Below are positions 30,808-40,004 of a stretch of DNA of 64,000 bases, in pieces; position 1 is the first letter of the stretch; each line of letters opens with the position of its first letter. This DNA is from Pseudodesulfovibrio thermohalotolerans (GTDB lineage Bacteria; Desulfobacterota; Desulfovibrionia; Desulfovibrionales; Desulfovibrionaceae): NCBI RefSeq assembly GCF_021353295.2, contig NZ_CP120635.1, positions 497,501-561,500 of the forward strand, read 5' to 3'. Position numbers and translations under genes: made by a program. Below the pieces are notes generated by a model. It was given only the letters and a program-made list of their open reading frames with translations. It searched no databases and was not told the DNA's origin.

Positions 30808-31313
30808 AGCACGCGCCGCGCGCCCAGATAGTGCTCGGCCCAGAAGGCCGAGTTGAGATTCGATTCCATGACCCGTTTGCCCGAGCTGGGGGAGTGCACG
30901 AAGGTGCCCCGGTCGGTGACGATGCCCACGTGCAGCGATTTGCCGTTCTTGTCCACCTGGTGGAACACCAGGTCGCCGGGCCGGATGTCCCGGCGCGAGA
31001 CCGGATCGCCTGCCCCGAGCTGCTGCCAGGACATGCGCGGCAGGTTCACCCCGTTCCTGTGGTAGACGTACCAGATGAATCCCGAGCAGTCGAAGCCGGT
31101 TTTGGGCGAGTAGCCGCCCCATTTGTATGGGGTGCCGATGAGTGACCGGGCCGTGCGGATGACCTTTTCCGCCCTGGGCGAGGCGGGCGCGCTCCGGACC
31201 ATGGCGTCGGGCGGGACAGGCTGGGGAACGGTCCCGGCGCAGGCGCAGAGCAGGAGCGCGCAGGCCGCAAGGGCGAGCGGCGTAAGGCGTGTGATTCCCC
31301 GGCGCGCCTTCAT
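30804..31313 (-). CDS. NlpC/P60-family lipoprotein peptidase
   Basis: A 169-aa predicted lipoprotein (lipobox ALLLCAC) with a C-terminal NlpC/P60 cysteine-peptidase domain. The catalytic Cys is in TGFDCSGFIWYVYHRNGV, the His in KSLHVGIVTDRGTFVHS, and RSLIGTPYKWGGYSP is the standard domain opening. Such enzymes cleave peptidoglycan stem peptides (often D-Glu-DAP bonds). The gene ends 4 bp inside the 3' end of the DUF697-like gene on the opposite strand. It is followed (upstream on its strand) by a BON lipoprotein, possibly the same transcript. Confidence 0.88.
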   Translation of the reverse strand: MKARRGITRLTPLALAACALLLCACAGTVPQPVPPDAMVRSAPASPRAEKVIRTARSLIGTPYKWGGYSPKTGFDCSGFIWYVYHRNGVNLPRMSWQQLGAGDPVSRRDIRPGDLVFHQVDKNGKSLHVGIVTDRGTFVHSPSSGKRVMESNLNSAFWAEHYLGARRVL

Positions 31314-31320
31314 CCGTTGC

Positions 31321-31884
31321 CTACGGGTTGCGTTTGATCCGCAGGTAGGATTTGACCGAGCGCACGCCGGGCACGGACTTGGCGTAGTCGATGATCTTTT
31401 CCCGCTCGGCGGTCGAGCCGACGATGCCGAGCAGAATCACGTTGCATTGCAGGGTCTTGATCTCGACGTTGGTGGACCAGATGTTCTTGTCCTGCACGAG
31501 CAGATTCTTGACCTTGGCGTATATTTCCAGGTTGTCGGTGGTGCCGCAGGAGTCGCCGGCCCGCTTGGGCAGCAGGTACGTGGTGACGGATCGCACTCCG
31601 TCCACGGATTTGGCGATCTCGATGGCCCGGTCCACCTGTGCGCGGGATTCGTACTCGCCCACGATGTAGACCAGTCCCTCGTAGCTGGACGCATCGAAGT
31701 CCATGTATTTGACGAGATCGTCCGCCAGGAATTCCTTTTCGATAAGGAAGGCGATCTTTTCGTCGTTGGCGTATTCGCTTACGTTGCGTTCCTCCACGGC
31801 CACGTCGTAGACCGCACAGCCGTTGGCGAACAGGCCGACGGCCAGCAGCATGAGGAGCGTGAGGAGAGTATTTGCACGTTGCAT
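31321..31884 (-). CDS. BON-domain lipoprotein
   Basis: A 187-aa lipoprotein (lipobox LFANGC) with two BON-like domains, about residues 45-110 (ASSYEGLVYIVGEYESRAQV, AIEIAKSVDGVRSVTTYLL) and 120-185 (VEIKTLQCNVILLGIVGS, YAKSVPGVRSVKSYLRIKRN). BON domains bind phospholipid at the outer membrane or peptidoglycan interface (as in DolP/OsmY). A periplasmic envelope-maintenance role is likely by family. Seven bp separate it from the NlpC/P60 gene, so the pair is an operon. Confidence 0.88.
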   Translation of the reverse strand: MQRANTLLTLLMLLAVGLFANGCAVYDVAVEERNVSEYANDEKIAFLIEKEFLADDLVKYMDFDASSYEGLVYIVGEYESRAQVDRAIEIAKSVDGVRSVTTYLLPKRAGDSCGTTDNLEIYAKVKNLLVQDKNIWSTNVEIKTLQCNVILLGIVGSTAEREKIIDYAKSVPGVRSVKSYLRIKRNP

Positions 31885-32024
31885 GGGATTTCCCCCTGAG
31901 TTTTTCTAGATTTTCTCTATATACCGAGTTTGCGGTCCGGAAGCAACCGCTTCGGAATGTCCTCCCCATTGACCCGGGCCGCATATTAAATCATACTGCC
32001 TATATTGTTCCCTGGAGGTTGCAT

Positions 32025-32441
32025 ATGAAAAGAATCCTGCTCATTGCGGTTCTGGCCGGGCTGCTGCTGGCGGGTTGTGGGCCGAAAAGGCCCGTGCTTT
32101 ATCCCAACGCGCACCTGGACGAGGTGGGGATGCAGGTCGCCCAGGCCGACATCGACGACTGCATCATGAAGGCCGAGGCGGCGGGGGCCAACGCGTCCGA
32201 CACCGGAGCCGCCGTCGGGAACGTGGGCAAATCCGCGGCCATCGGCGCGGCAGCCGGAGCGGTGTTCGCCGCCATCATGGGCAACGACGTGGGCCGTGCG
32301 GCCGCCGCCACGGGCGGTGCCGCCGCTGCCGGAAGCGCGGTCAGCGAAGGGTTCAAATCTTCCGACCCCGCTTCCATCCACAAGAATTTCGTTGATCGTT
32401 GCCTGCGCGACAAGGGCTATGAAGTCATCGGCTGGAAATAG
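32025..32441 (+). CDS. Glycine-zipper lipoprotein
   Basis: A 138-aa lipoprotein (lipobox LLLAGC) with a central glycine-zipper (AAIGAAAGAVFAAIMGNDVG), a pattern of outer-membrane or stress-related glycine-zipper proteins. The C-terminus (FVDRCLRDKGYEVIGWK) contains a second Cys. ATG 32025 is preceded by GGAGG. A longer reading to 31872 would translate the divergent promoter region. It lies 9 bp before the next lipoprotein gene. Confidence 0.8.
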   Translation: MKRILLIAVLAGLLLAGCGPKRPVLYPNAHLDEVGMQVAQADIDDCIMKAEAAGANASDTGAAVGNVGKSAAIGAAAGAVFAAIMGNDVGRAAAATGGAAAAGSAVSEGFKSSDPASIHKNFVDRCLRDKGYEVIGWK

Positions 32442-32450
32442 GAGAAGACC

Positions 32451-32996
32451 ATGAAACGCATCATTTCGCTCGGCTTCCTTCTGCTCTTTCTGCTTCTTGT
32501 GGCCGCTTGCGCCGCCAAGGGGCCGTTCGCCGAGGAGCGCAGGGGCAATGTCGTCACCTATGCCCGGCCGGAAACCGGGAATGCCGTGACAGTGACCCTG
32601 AGCGACAGGCTCAAGTACGACAAGCGCGTTCGGCGCGACTTCATGGGCGCGAATATCGAGGGACATCTCTACCGCGCCGAGGACCATACGTCGGTGCTGG
32701 TCTCCAACATGGTCCGCAAGGAGTTCGAGGACCTCATCGGCCGGGAACTGGAGACCACGGCGGTGGGGATCAAGGCCTATCCGCCGCATACCTCCTGGCT
32801 GCCGGGCCTGTGCAGGCTGGTCCGGGCCTACGTGGTTTCCGTGGACTGCGGCGTTGTGGTCGCGGTCAAGTTCGGCCCGCTTTACGAAGGCGAGTGCGAC
32901 GGAACGATCTCCGAGGAGGCATACATGGCCGACCATCTGGACGAGGTGGCCGAGTTCGACCGCAGGGCCGAAGAGGACATCTCCATAAGCTGGTAG
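32451..32996 (+). CDS. Lipoprotein of unknown function
   Basis: A 181-aa predicted lipoprotein (lipobox LLVAAC after LGFLLLFLLLVAA). I do not recognise the mature domain; it has an N-terminal beta-rich part (VTVTLSDRLKYDKRVRRDFM) and a Cys pair (GLCRLVRAYVVSVDCGVVVA). The last third is acidic. It is co-directional with the glycine-zipper lipoprotein (gap 9 bp), so they probably form an operon. Converges on a pseudouridine synthase gene. Confidence 0.7.
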   Translation: MKRIISLGFLLLFLLLVAACAAKGPFAEERRGNVVTYARPETGNAVTVTLSDRLKYDKRVRRDFMGANIEGHLYRAEDHTSVLVSNMVRKEFEDLIGRELETTAVGIKAYPPHTSWLPGLCRLVRAYVVSVDCGVVVAVKFGPLYEGECDGTISEEAYMADHLDEVAEFDRRAEEDISISW

Positions 32997-33006
32997 GCTT
33001 GAGCGA

Positions 33007-33906
33007 TCAGTCGAAGAGCAGCGCCAACGCCTTTTCGAGCGACTCCCGGTCAGGTTCCCATCCGCCGGACCAGGCCGGTTTCAGGCTGAGGGTCCGCTCC
33101 CCGGCGCGCATGGCGTAGCAATGCAGCCGCATGGACGTGCGGGATTTGCTGTGCCCGTACTTTTTGTCTCCGATCACCGGGTAGCCGCGCGAGGCGAGTT
33201 GCACCCTGATCTGGTGCGTGCGCCCGGTGAGCAGCCGCACGGCCAACAGCGAACGGTCCTTGCTCGCGGACAGTCCAGCGACGCGCGCCAGGGCCGTCTT
33301 GCCCGATCCCGTACGCACCCGTTCCCGGCCCGGAGCGCCGGATTTTTCCATGACATCCTCCAGCACCGTGCCGTCCGGCTCGCACCACCGCCCGTCCACC
33401 CAGGCCAGATAAACCTTGCCCACGCCGCCGGATGCGAAAAGGTCGTTGAGTTCGCGCAGGGTTTCGTAGCTCTTGGCGGCCAGGAGCAGGCCTGAGGTAT
33501 CGCGGTCGAGCCGGTGGGCCAAGGTCGGCATGAAGTCCGCGTCCCGGAACATCGCCCGCAGCCTCGCCGTGACCGAGTCTTCCACACCGTCGCCGCCGTG
33601 AGCGGCCAGACCGGCGGGCTTCGCCACGGCCAGGACCTCGTCGTCCTCAAAGGCGATGACCAGATTGCCCGCCTTGGAAACGGTCTTGCTTTCGCCCGGG
33701 GTATACGGCGGGATGCGCACGGTCTGCCCGGCCTCGATGCGGTCGAAGGGCTTTTTGCGGCCCTTGTCCACGCGCACCTGGCCCGTTCTGATCCATTTCT
33801 GGATGGCCGAGCGCGGCACGTCGCCGGTCAGCCTCCGTTCCAGGAATTGTAACAGCTTCTGGCCGGACTCGGCCTGAGTGACGATGACGAATTGTGTTTC
33901 CGGCAT
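33007..33906 (-). CDS. RluA-family pseudouridine synthase
   Basis: A 299-aa enzyme of the RluA/RluC/RluD type that isomerises uridine in rRNA or tRNA. The N-terminal S4 RNA-binding domain (about 25-80: RRLTGDVPRSAIQKWIRTGQ, VRVDKGRKKPFDRI) precedes the catalytic domain with the motif-II aspartate in AHRLDRDTSGLLLAAKS and a later LLTGRTHQIRVQLASRGYPV (RTHQIR is typical of RluA). I chose Met 33906 because the preceding residues are not conserved. The exact target site cannot be told from sequence. Confidence 0.88.
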   Translation of the reverse strand: MPETQFVIVTQAESGQKLLQFLERRLTGDVPRSAIQKWIRTGQVRVDKGRKKPFDRIEAGQTVRIPPYTPGESKTVSKAGNLVIAFEDDEVLAVAKPAGLAAHGGDGVEDSVTARLRAMFRDADFMPTLAHRLDRDTSGLLLAAKSYETLRELNDLFASGGVGKVYLAWVDGRWCEPDGTVLEDVMEKSGAPGRERVRTGSGKTALARVAGLSASKDRSLLAVRLLTGRTHQIRVQLASRGYPVIGDKKYGHSKSRTSMRLHCYAMRAGERTLSLKPAWSGGWEPDRESLEKALALLFD

Positions 33907-33937
33907 GGTGTGTGACGAAGAGGGGGGTGGTGCCCCG

Positions 33938-33964
33938 GCCCCCATCCCTTGGCGGGATGGGGGC
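33938..33964. terminator. Intercistronic hairpin (weak terminator or processing signal)
   Basis: GCCCCCATCCC and GGGATGGGGGC form a perfect 11-bp stem with a 5-nt loop between ydbL and the pseudouridine-synthase gene. On the minus strand no T-tract follows, so attenuation or processing is more likely than full termination. Confidence 0.55.
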
Positions 33965-33974
33965 TGGAGGGGTG

Positions 33975-34349
33975 TTATTTCTTGTACCAGGAGCCGTCGG
34001 GACTCTGGAGCCAGGTGCCGCGAGGGGCGGTCTGGGCGACCTTGGCGGCGCGGCGTTGGCCCACCAGGGCAGGGGTGGTCCCGGTCTTCTTGGCGATGAG
34101 GCCGTACACTTCGGCGCGGTCACGATTCTCGGCGGCCACCACGTCGGCTTGTTTTTTCGGGGCGCGGAACGAGAGGTAGCCCTGGTTGTTCTCGCCCACG
34201 GTTCCGTCGGCCAGCAGGGCGGCGACGGCGGGTTTGCGGGCGATTATCCGGTCTTTGAGGCTCCCGGCCAGGACCGTGGTAGCGGCCAGGCTCAGGGCCA
34301 GGCTCAGGGCCAGGCAAAGGGTGAGGATGATGGTGATCTTATTTCGCAT
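33975..34349 (-). CDS. ydbL: YdbL-like DUF1318 protein
   Basis: A 124-aa periplasmic protein with a signal peptide (ITIILTLCLALSLALSLAA). The mature part (GSLKDRIIARKPAVAALLAD, GYLSFRAPKKQADVVAAENR, VYGLIAKKTGTTPALVGQRR) is DUF1318/YdbL. In E. coli YdbL assists the YdbH-YnbE envelope-spanning lipid bridge. The gene overlaps ynbE by 11 bp and follows ydbH, giving the full ydbH-ynbE-ydbL order. Start at 34349 begins the signal peptide. Confidence 0.88.
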   Translation of the reverse strand: MRNKITIILTLCLALSLALSLAATTVLAGSLKDRIIARKPAVAALLADGTVGENNQGYLSFRAPKKQADVVAAENRDRAEVYGLIAKKTGTTPALVGQRRAAKVAQTAPRGTWLQSPDGSWYKK

Positions 34350-34548
34350 TGGTCGCCTCCGGCTCAACAGGGGCTTCATCGATGTCGGAGAAGAAATCGT
34401 CCAGAGCCCGGTCGACCCGGACGTTCACGTCGATGGTGATGTGGATGGGTTTGACTTCGACCGGAGCCACTTCCACCTTGTGGCTGGATGAACAGCCCCA
34501 GGCGAACAGCAGCAGAAGGCAAGCCGTCACGGCTACGTATTGTTTCAT
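34339..34548 (-). CDS. ynbE: YnbE-like outer-membrane lipoprotein
   Basis: A 69-aa lipoprotein (lipobox LFAWGC). The short mature region contains VEVKPIHITIDVNVRVDRAL followed by DDFFSDID. In the family this lipoprotein stacks onto the C-terminus of YdbH by beta-strand augmentation to reach the outer membrane. The IDVNV pattern fits the augmentation strands. It overlaps ydbL at its 3' end and starts 9 bp after ydbH. Confidence 0.88.
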   Translation of the reverse strand: MKQYVAVTACLLLLFAWGCSSSHKVEVAPVEVKPIHITIDVNVRVDRALDDFFSDIDEAPVEPEATNAK

Positions 34549-34557
34549 GGCATTCTC

Positions 34558-36948
34558 CTATTCGATCATGCGTGCGATGTCTTTATAAAGCAAAATGCGG
34601 TCCAACGGTACGCTGAAATTCACGTCCAGGCGCAATCCCTGGAAATTCGAGCCCATGACGTCTCCTGTGACGCGAATGAACCCGCCGAATTCCCGCTTGT
34701 AGACAAAGGGGAGGGTCGAGGCGGGTTTGCCGTCCACGGACAGCCGGACCAGCAGATCTTCGCCCACGGTGTCCGCCTTGATGCGCACCCATTTGTATTG
34801 GTAGTCGCGGACCGCCTCCCTGGCCAGTTCCAACTGGCCGCGCTCGGGCGTGCCTTCGGGCAAGGCCGCAACCAGATCCTGCATGGCTTCCACACGGATA
34901 GTCCCGCCTTCGCCGGGCGTGGAGTGCAAAAATCCGCTGTTGAACGAAATTTTCCCATTCTTCCAGCTCACGGGCAATTCGCCCGACAATGCCGCCTCGC
35001 CTTCGGCCTTGGCCAGACCGAGCTGGGACAGAATCTCGGAAAGCTTCAGTTCCGAACAGAACAGGGTGATCCCGTATTCCTTTGACTCCGGAACGATGCG
35101 GAACGCCTTGCTGGACACGTGCCCGCCACACCATCGGAACCCGGCTTCCTCCACCAAAAAGGAGCCCCTGGACTCCAGTTGGTAAACGATTTTGCCCTTT
35201 GTCAGGAGGATGTCGCCCGCCTTGAGCGCATCAAAGGTCAGGGTCTGGGCCGGTGCGCTGCGCAGGGTGAACAGGTCCGGGGTGTAGTAGGTCAGCTCGA
35301 TGCCGTCAATGACGGTGCTCCCTTCGCTCAAGGTCAGCTTCCCGTCGGTCAGGGACGCTTTGGCCCGGCTCTCCCGGCCGCGCGGACTTATCGTGACGTC
35401 GCCGTCCGCGCGGAGTGTGCCGGCGAGTTCGATGCCCTTCAACCCGGGCGACAGCGCCGCCGGGGAGAATCCCTTGGGCAGGGTGTAGCCGTCCACTTTG
35501 AAGGATATGTCCGATTCATTGCCGACCAGGGACGACCGGCCGGAAAAGGGCACCCGAAGGCCGGGCAGGAGATTGGTGCGCAGGGTGCCGTTATAGGTCA
35601 GGCCCATGCCTTTTTGGCGCACCCGCGCCTGTACGTCGCCGAGTTTGCGCTTGTCCAGCGCAAGCCCGGAGATATTGATGGTCCCCGCCTTGTTGGACTG
35701 GGGCGCGGGCCACTTGAGCGGCAGCGTCAGGCGCATGGAGCCGGAGGAGAATCCGCTGTTGGCCAGCCCTGTTCCGCGTGTGGCGCAGTTGAGGATCACA
35801 TCCGCCGAATCGGGACCGGCCTTGCCCTGCATGGAAAAGATGAAGCCGTTGAGCGCGAGGGTTCTGCCCGTGGCCTGCACCACCATCCTATTTGGATTGG
35901 CGGCGGTCAGGGAGACGTCCCACAATCCCCCGCCGTCCGTCTTGCGCGCCGCGTCGAACCTGCCGCCCATCTTCACCCCGGCCCCGGCCAGGGAGAATTG
36001 CGCGAACAGCTCGTTTTCGTTCAGCCTGCCCGCCGGAATGGTCAGGGATGCGGGATAAGGCGCTTCCAGGGCGACGCGGCTCACGGAAAATCGGATTTCC
36101 CGCTGTTCAAGGCGTCCTTGAACCTCGACCGCCGCGCCTTCAGCCAGGCGTACGCCGAGCGCGCGCAGGTCGTTTTGGATCAGGGTCAGGGAAAACCCGG
36201 CCCCGGCATCGGCCGGAGCGGCCAGATCGATCTCGGCTTCGGCCGCAAGGTCCGCTGTTCCGTCCACTGGCACCGGCAGAAAGTCGTTGAAGACCCCCAC
36301 GCGCAGCGCGTCCGCCTTCGCCTTGAGCGACAGGTCGTTCAAGGTCGGGCCGAGGGTCCCTTCCAGGTGTATTGATTGATCGCGTGGTGTCAGGTCGGCC
36401 CGGAACGTCACGATGTCGCCGGGCGTGATCTCGGCGTTCAGAGGCGCGGAAACCGTCCGGCCCAGGATGACGCAACGCATGACCGCGTTGCGCAGGGTCA
36501 GTGAATCCAGCGGCAGGTCCGGAATGGGTGCGCCGGAGTCCTCGCTCGCTCCGTTGCCCGACTTGGGAAGCATGTCGAGGACCGGCATGTGGAACCGCTT
36601 TCCGTCCCAGAAGCAGGACGTTCGCAGACCGTCCAGCCGGACCTCGTTCACCCGGCCCATTTTCAGCGAGGCCGGGGTATAGGTCACATGCACGTTGGTC
36701 AGGACCAGCCCGTTTTCGCCGTCTCCGAGCCGGACCGGCCCGATGTTGGCCGAGAACAGCCCCGCGTCGCGCACGTGAAATTCCGTGAGGCGAAGTCCCA
36801 TGTCCCCGGCCAGCTTGGGAATCAGCCGCTCCAGGTATCCCGGCATCCATACCGTCAGCCACCATCCTGCCGCCAGGACGGCGGCCAGCAGCCAGGGCGT
36901 GACCAGCAAGGTCCATTTCAGGATTTTTTTGCCAAGGGAAGCGGACAT
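34558..36948 (-). CDS. ydbH: YdbH-family AsmA-like phospholipid transport protein
   Basis: A 796-aa protein with one N-terminal transmembrane anchor (WTLLVTPWLLAAVLAAGWWL) and a long periplasmic repeating beta-groove of AsmA/TamB type. The C-terminus (DLVAALPEGTPERGQLELAR, VRDYQYKWVRIKADTVGEDL, LLYKDIARMIE) matches the YdbH/DUF748-like tail. YdbH, TamB and YhdP are the three bridge proteins that carry phospholipids from the inner to the outer membrane. Here it is the first gene of ydbH-ynbE-ydbL, which supports the assignment strongly. Confidence 0.88.
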   Translation of the reverse strand: MSASLGKKILKWTLLVTPWLLAAVLAAGWWLTVWMPGYLERLIPKLAGDMGLRLTEFHVRDAGLFSANIGPVRLGDGENGLVLTNVHVTYTPASLKMGRVNEVRLDGLRTSCFWDGKRFHMPVLDMLPKSGNGASEDSGAPIPDLPLDSLTLRNAVMRCVILGRTVSAPLNAEITPGDIVTFRADLTPRDQSIHLEGTLGPTLNDLSLKAKADALRVGVFNDFLPVPVDGTADLAAEAEIDLAAPADAGAGFSLTLIQNDLRALGVRLAEGAAVEVQGRLEQREIRFSVSRVALEAPYPASLTIPAGRLNENELFAQFSLAGAGVKMGGRFDAARKTDGGGLWDVSLTAANPNRMVVQATGRTLALNGFIFSMQGKAGPDSADVILNCATRGTGLANSGFSSGSMRLTLPLKWPAPQSNKAGTINISGLALDKRKLGDVQARVRQKGMGLTYNGTLRTNLLPGLRVPFSGRSSLVGNESDISFKVDGYTLPKGFSPAALSPGLKGIELAGTLRADGDVTISPRGRESRAKASLTDGKLTLSEGSTVIDGIELTYYTPDLFTLRSAPAQTLTFDALKAGDILLTKGKIVYQLESRGSFLVEEAGFRWCGGHVSSKAFRIVPESKEYGITLFCSELKLSEILSQLGLAKAEGEAALSGELPVSWKNGKISFNSGFLHSTPGEGGTIRVEAMQDLVAALPEGTPERGQLELAREAVRDYQYKWVRIKADTVGEDLLVRLSVDGKPASTLPFVYKREFGGFIRVTGDVMGSNFQGLRLDVNFSVPLDRILLYKDIARMIE

Positions 36949-37026
36949 TTAATTTCTATACGGGGTTCCCTGCCCCGTTGGCAAGAAGATGTGGCGAGCC
37001 CTCGGGGGATGGGCGAAAAAGAGGAA

Positions 37027-37053
37027 GGGAAGCCCTGGTTTCCAGGACTTCCC
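37027..37053 (-). terminator. Terminator of the TRAP transporter operon
   Basis: GGGAAGCCCTGG and CCAGGACTTCCC pair over 12 positions (one mismatch) around a 3-nt loop; on the minus strand a T-rich tract follows. It lies just past the DctM stop, so it ends the TRAP operon. Confidence 0.82.
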
Positions 37054-37103
37054 TTTCCGGTTTCAGCAGGGTGCGCGTTCCGCGTTTCAATCGGGACGTT
37101 GCG

Positions 37104-38405
37104 CTACATAAGGCTCGGCAGGAACGTGACCAGTCCGGGCGCCATCAGCAGCAGCGCGACGCAGAGGACATAGGCGGCCACGAAGTAGGCGACCCCCTTG
37201 AAGGCGTCGGTCATGGAGACGTCTTGCGCCATGGAGGCGACGATGAAGAGGTTGACGCCCACCGGCGGGGTGATGGCGCCGAGGGTGGTGACCACAGTGA
37301 TGAGCACGCCGAACCAGATGGGGTCGTAGCCCATGGCCGTGACCACGGGGAAGAAGATGGGGATGGTCACCAGGAGCAGGGCCAGGGCGTCCATGACCAT
37401 GCCGCCGATGACGTAGATCAGGCAGATGACCATGATGATGACCACCGGCGGGATGGGCAGACCCGCCACCCAGGCCGCGGCCTCGAAGGGCAGCCTTGTG
37501 ATGGCCAGGAACCGGCCGAAGATGACCGCGCCGAGCATGATGACCATTATCATGGAGGAAATCTTGAGGGTGTCGCTTACGGCCAGGCCGAATTTCTTTA
37601 CGGACATTTTGCCCGAGACCGTGGCGATCAACAGGGCCAGCGCCGCGCCCGCCGCACCCGCTTCCGTAGGGGTGAAGAATCCAAGGAACAGGCCGCCCAT
37701 GACCAGGATGAACAGAATGACCATCTCGATGGAGCCGGGCAGGGAGCGCAGCTTCTCGACAAAGGTGGTTTTCGGTCCGGCCGGGGCCCATTGGGGATGG
37801 CGCTTGCACAAGTACCAGGTGGTGCCCAGGAACAGGACGGTCAACAGGATGCCGGGTATCATGCCGCCCACGAACAGGTTCGCGATGGACTGACCGGTTT
37901 GCAGCCCGATGACGATGAGCACCACCGAGGGCGGAATGACCGCGCCGAGGGTCGCGCCAGCGGCCACGGCCCCGGTGGACAGGATCGGATTGTACTTGAA
38001 TTTCTTCATCTCGGGCAGAGCCACGGTGGACATGGTCGCCGCCGTGGCCGAGTTGGAGCCGCAGATGGCCGCGAATCCGGCGCAGGCCAGCACCGTGGTC
38101 ATTGCGATGCCGCCTCGAATCTGGCCCATCCAGGCGTAGGCGGATTTGTACAGCCGCTCGTTGACCCCGGAATAGAAGCATATCTGTCCCATGAGGATGA
38201 AGAGGGGGATGACGGTCAGTCCGTAGTTGGAAAAGACGTTCCACAGTTCGGTGCCGAGCATTCCCTTGGCCGCGTTCCAGTTGAGCACGTAGGCGAATCC
38301 GGCGAAGCCGATGACGCCCATGGCGAACGCCACGGGAATGCGGAAAAGGAAGATGGCCGCCAGAAGCAGAAGCGTGCCGAAAATGCCTGTGGTGATCGGA
38401 TCCAT
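37104..38405 (-). CDS. dctM: TRAP transporter large permease DctM
   Basis: A 433-aa inner-membrane protein with about 12-13 hydrophobic segments, characteristic of the DctM large subunit (FIPTEAGAAGAALAL-like FTPTEAGAAGAALALLIATV, SATAATMSTVALPEM, TPPVGVNLFIVASMA). It uses the sodium gradient to import organic acids delivered by the binding protein. The dctP-dctQ-dctM order and the 1-bp overlap with dctQ show a single operon on the minus strand. Substrate cannot be inferred from sequence. Confidence 0.92.
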   Translation of the reverse strand: MDPITTGIFGTLLLLAAIFLFRIPVAFAMGVIGFAGFAYVLNWNAAKGMLGTELWNVFSNYGLTVIPLFILMGQICFYSGVNERLYKSAYAWMGQIRGGIAMTTVLACAGFAAICGSNSATAATMSTVALPEMKKFKYNPILSTGAVAAGATLGAVIPPSVVLIVIGLQTGQSIANLFVGGMIPGILLTVLFLGTTWYLCKRHPQWAPAGPKTTFVEKLRSLPGSIEMVILFILVMGGLFLGFFTPTEAGAAGAALALLIATVSGKMSVKKFGLAVSDTLKISSMIMVIMLGAVIFGRFLAITRLPFEAAAWVAGLPIPPVVIIMVICLIYVIGGMVMDALALLLVTIPIFFPVVTAMGYDPIWFGVLITVVTTLGAITPPVGVNLFIVASMAQDVSMTDAFKGVAYFVAAYVLCVALLLMAPGLVTFLPSLM

Positions 38406-38893
38406 TATGCCACCTTCTCCTCAATAAGCACTTTGAGCGTGTCCACGGCCAGCACGAAGGCCAGGGCGACGCACCCGGCGGCGGAGGCGAACACGAATGG
38501 ATAATAGACTATTTGCAGGGTCTCGGAGACCTCGCCAGTTTGCACCAGGAAGGTCGCCCATTTCCAGGTCTCCACGCCCGCCAGCAGGAAGAATCCGCAG
38601 GACAGTCCGTTGGTGGCCGCGTCGGCCAGGCGGCGGTACCAGGCCGGGAAGCGAGACAGCAGGATGCCCACGGCGATATGCGCCTTGCGGCGTTGGGCGA
38701 AGGCCAGGGAAAAGGCGGCCACCACCGCGCCGAGAAAGCCCATCAGTTCAAATGTGCCCTGCACCGGAACCCACACGGCACGCAGGACCATGTTGGTGCA
38801 GGCCAGGAGCATCATGGAGACAAGAAAAATGCCGGCCAGTACGGCCAGAGCCCGGGCGACCAGATCACTGGCGCGATCGAGGAAATGTATCAT
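38405..38893 (-). CDS. dctQ: TRAP transporter small permease DctQ
   Basis: A 162-aa protein with four transmembrane helices (LAVLAGIFLVSMMLLACTNM, MGFLGAVVAAFSLAFAQRRK, LSCGFFLLAGVETWKWATFL, YYPFVFASAAGCVALAFVLA). AQRRKAHIAVGIL is a family signature of DctQ. The short start at 38893 gives a standard length; the long upstream reading is antisense to dctP. It shares its stop/start junction with dctM. Confidence 0.9.
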   Translation of the reverse strand: MIHFLDRASDLVARALAVLAGIFLVSMMLLACTNMVLRAVWVPVQGTFELMGFLGAVVAAFSLAFAQRRKAHIAVGILLSRFPAWYRRLADAATNGLSCGFFLLAGVETWKWATFLVQTGEVSETLQIVYYPFVFASAAGCVALAFVLAVDTLKVLIEEKVA

Positions 38894-38946
38894 GGGAGGC
38901 CCCGAAAAGAACGTCCCCGCGTTTGGGCGGGGCGTTTCATATGGAG

Positions 38947-39954
38947 TTACAGGGATTCGTACTTGGCCTGGAGCGCAAGCAGGTCCTTGAGCACGGCTTC
39001 GGCATCGATGCCGGCCTTGGCGCAGTCCGCCTTCCAGTCGTCCACCAGGGGCTCGCCCAGCCGCTTGAGCTCGGCGTGCTCCTCGGGGGGTAGCTTGTGG
39101 ACCTCCACCTGGTATTGCTCTCTGGACCAATTCAGGGAATCGTTGATGTGGTTGTCCAGGTACTGGCCGGTCCACTGGGCCTGTTCCCGGGCGAGGTCGT
39201 CGAGGACCATCTTCACTTCGCCGGGCAGGGATTCCCACCTGGCCTTGTTCATGATGACGGCGAACGGGTACACAGGCAGGTTGACGATGGTTTCGTGGCG
39301 GCAGCTTTCGGCGAAATTGAAGTCCTTGAGCACGTCGAAGGAGGAGACCACGCCCTTGACCACGCCTTTTTGCAGGGCTTCGGGCGTTTCGGACATGGGC
39401 ATTCCCACGCCCCGGGCACTCAGGCCGTTCAGTATGCGCAAAATGGAGCCGGAAGCGCGCAGTTCCATGCCCTTGAGGTCGGCCAGAGTCCGCACGGGCT
39501 CCTTGCTCATGATCTGGGACGGGGCCGAGGTGAACATGGCGAGGACCTTGACGTCCTTGAACTCCTTGGGCTGGTACTTGAGGAACAAGTCCCACATGGT
39601 CAGGCTGGCCGCCTCGGTGGAGGTGAAGGCCACGGGCAGGTTGACGGCGGACATGAGGGGGAACACGCCGGGATAGTAGGCGATGGAGATGCAGCCGATG
39701 TCGGCCTGCCCGGTCTGCACGCCGCGGAGCATGTTTTTGGCTCCGAGCAGGGTTGAGCCGGGGAAGGTCTGGACGGTCAGTTCGCCGCCCGTGCGTTTCT
39801 CCACTTCAGTCTTCCACCGCTCCATCTGGACGGCGGGGAAGGTCTTGGCGGGCGGGAAATTGGCATACGTCACCATGGTTCCGGCCAGTGCCGGGATCGC
39901 CAGAAGGCAGACCAGGACCAAGCACGAGACCAGCGCGGTCGTCGGTTTTCGCAT
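38947..39954 (-). CDS. dctP: TRAP transporter substrate-binding protein DctP
   Basis: A 335-aa periplasmic binding protein with a signal peptide (ALVSCLVLVCLLAIPALA). The DctP pattern is clear: YANFPPAKTFPAVQMERWKT, GELTVQTFPGSTLLGAKNML, LRGVQTGQADIGCISIAYYP, ELRASGSILRILNGLS, then KGVVSSFDVLKDFNFAE. The conserved Arg that usually pairs with the substrate carboxylate is within ELRASGS. It binds a carboxylated ligand and hands it to DctQM. Start chosen at 39954, the Met of the signal peptide. Confidence 0.92.
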   Translation of the reverse strand: MRKPTTALVSCLVLVCLLAIPALAGTMVTYANFPPAKTFPAVQMERWKTEVEKRTGGELTVQTFPGSTLLGAKNMLRGVQTGQADIGCISIAYYPGVFPLMSAVNLPVAFTSTEAASLTMWDLFLKYQPKEFKDVKVLAMFTSAPSQIMSKEPVRTLADLKGMELRASGSILRILNGLSARGVGMPMSETPEALQKGVVKGVVSSFDVLKDFNFAESCRHETIVNLPVYPFAVIMNKARWESLPGEVKMVLDDLAREQAQWTGQYLDNHINDSLNWSREQYQVEVHKLPPEEHAELKRLGEPLVDDWKADCAKAGIDAEAVLKDLLALQAKYESL

Positions 39955-40004
39955 CACTCTCTCCTTGAAATGCGTATGGTTGCGGGCGGCCGGGCGGCCG
40001 CCCG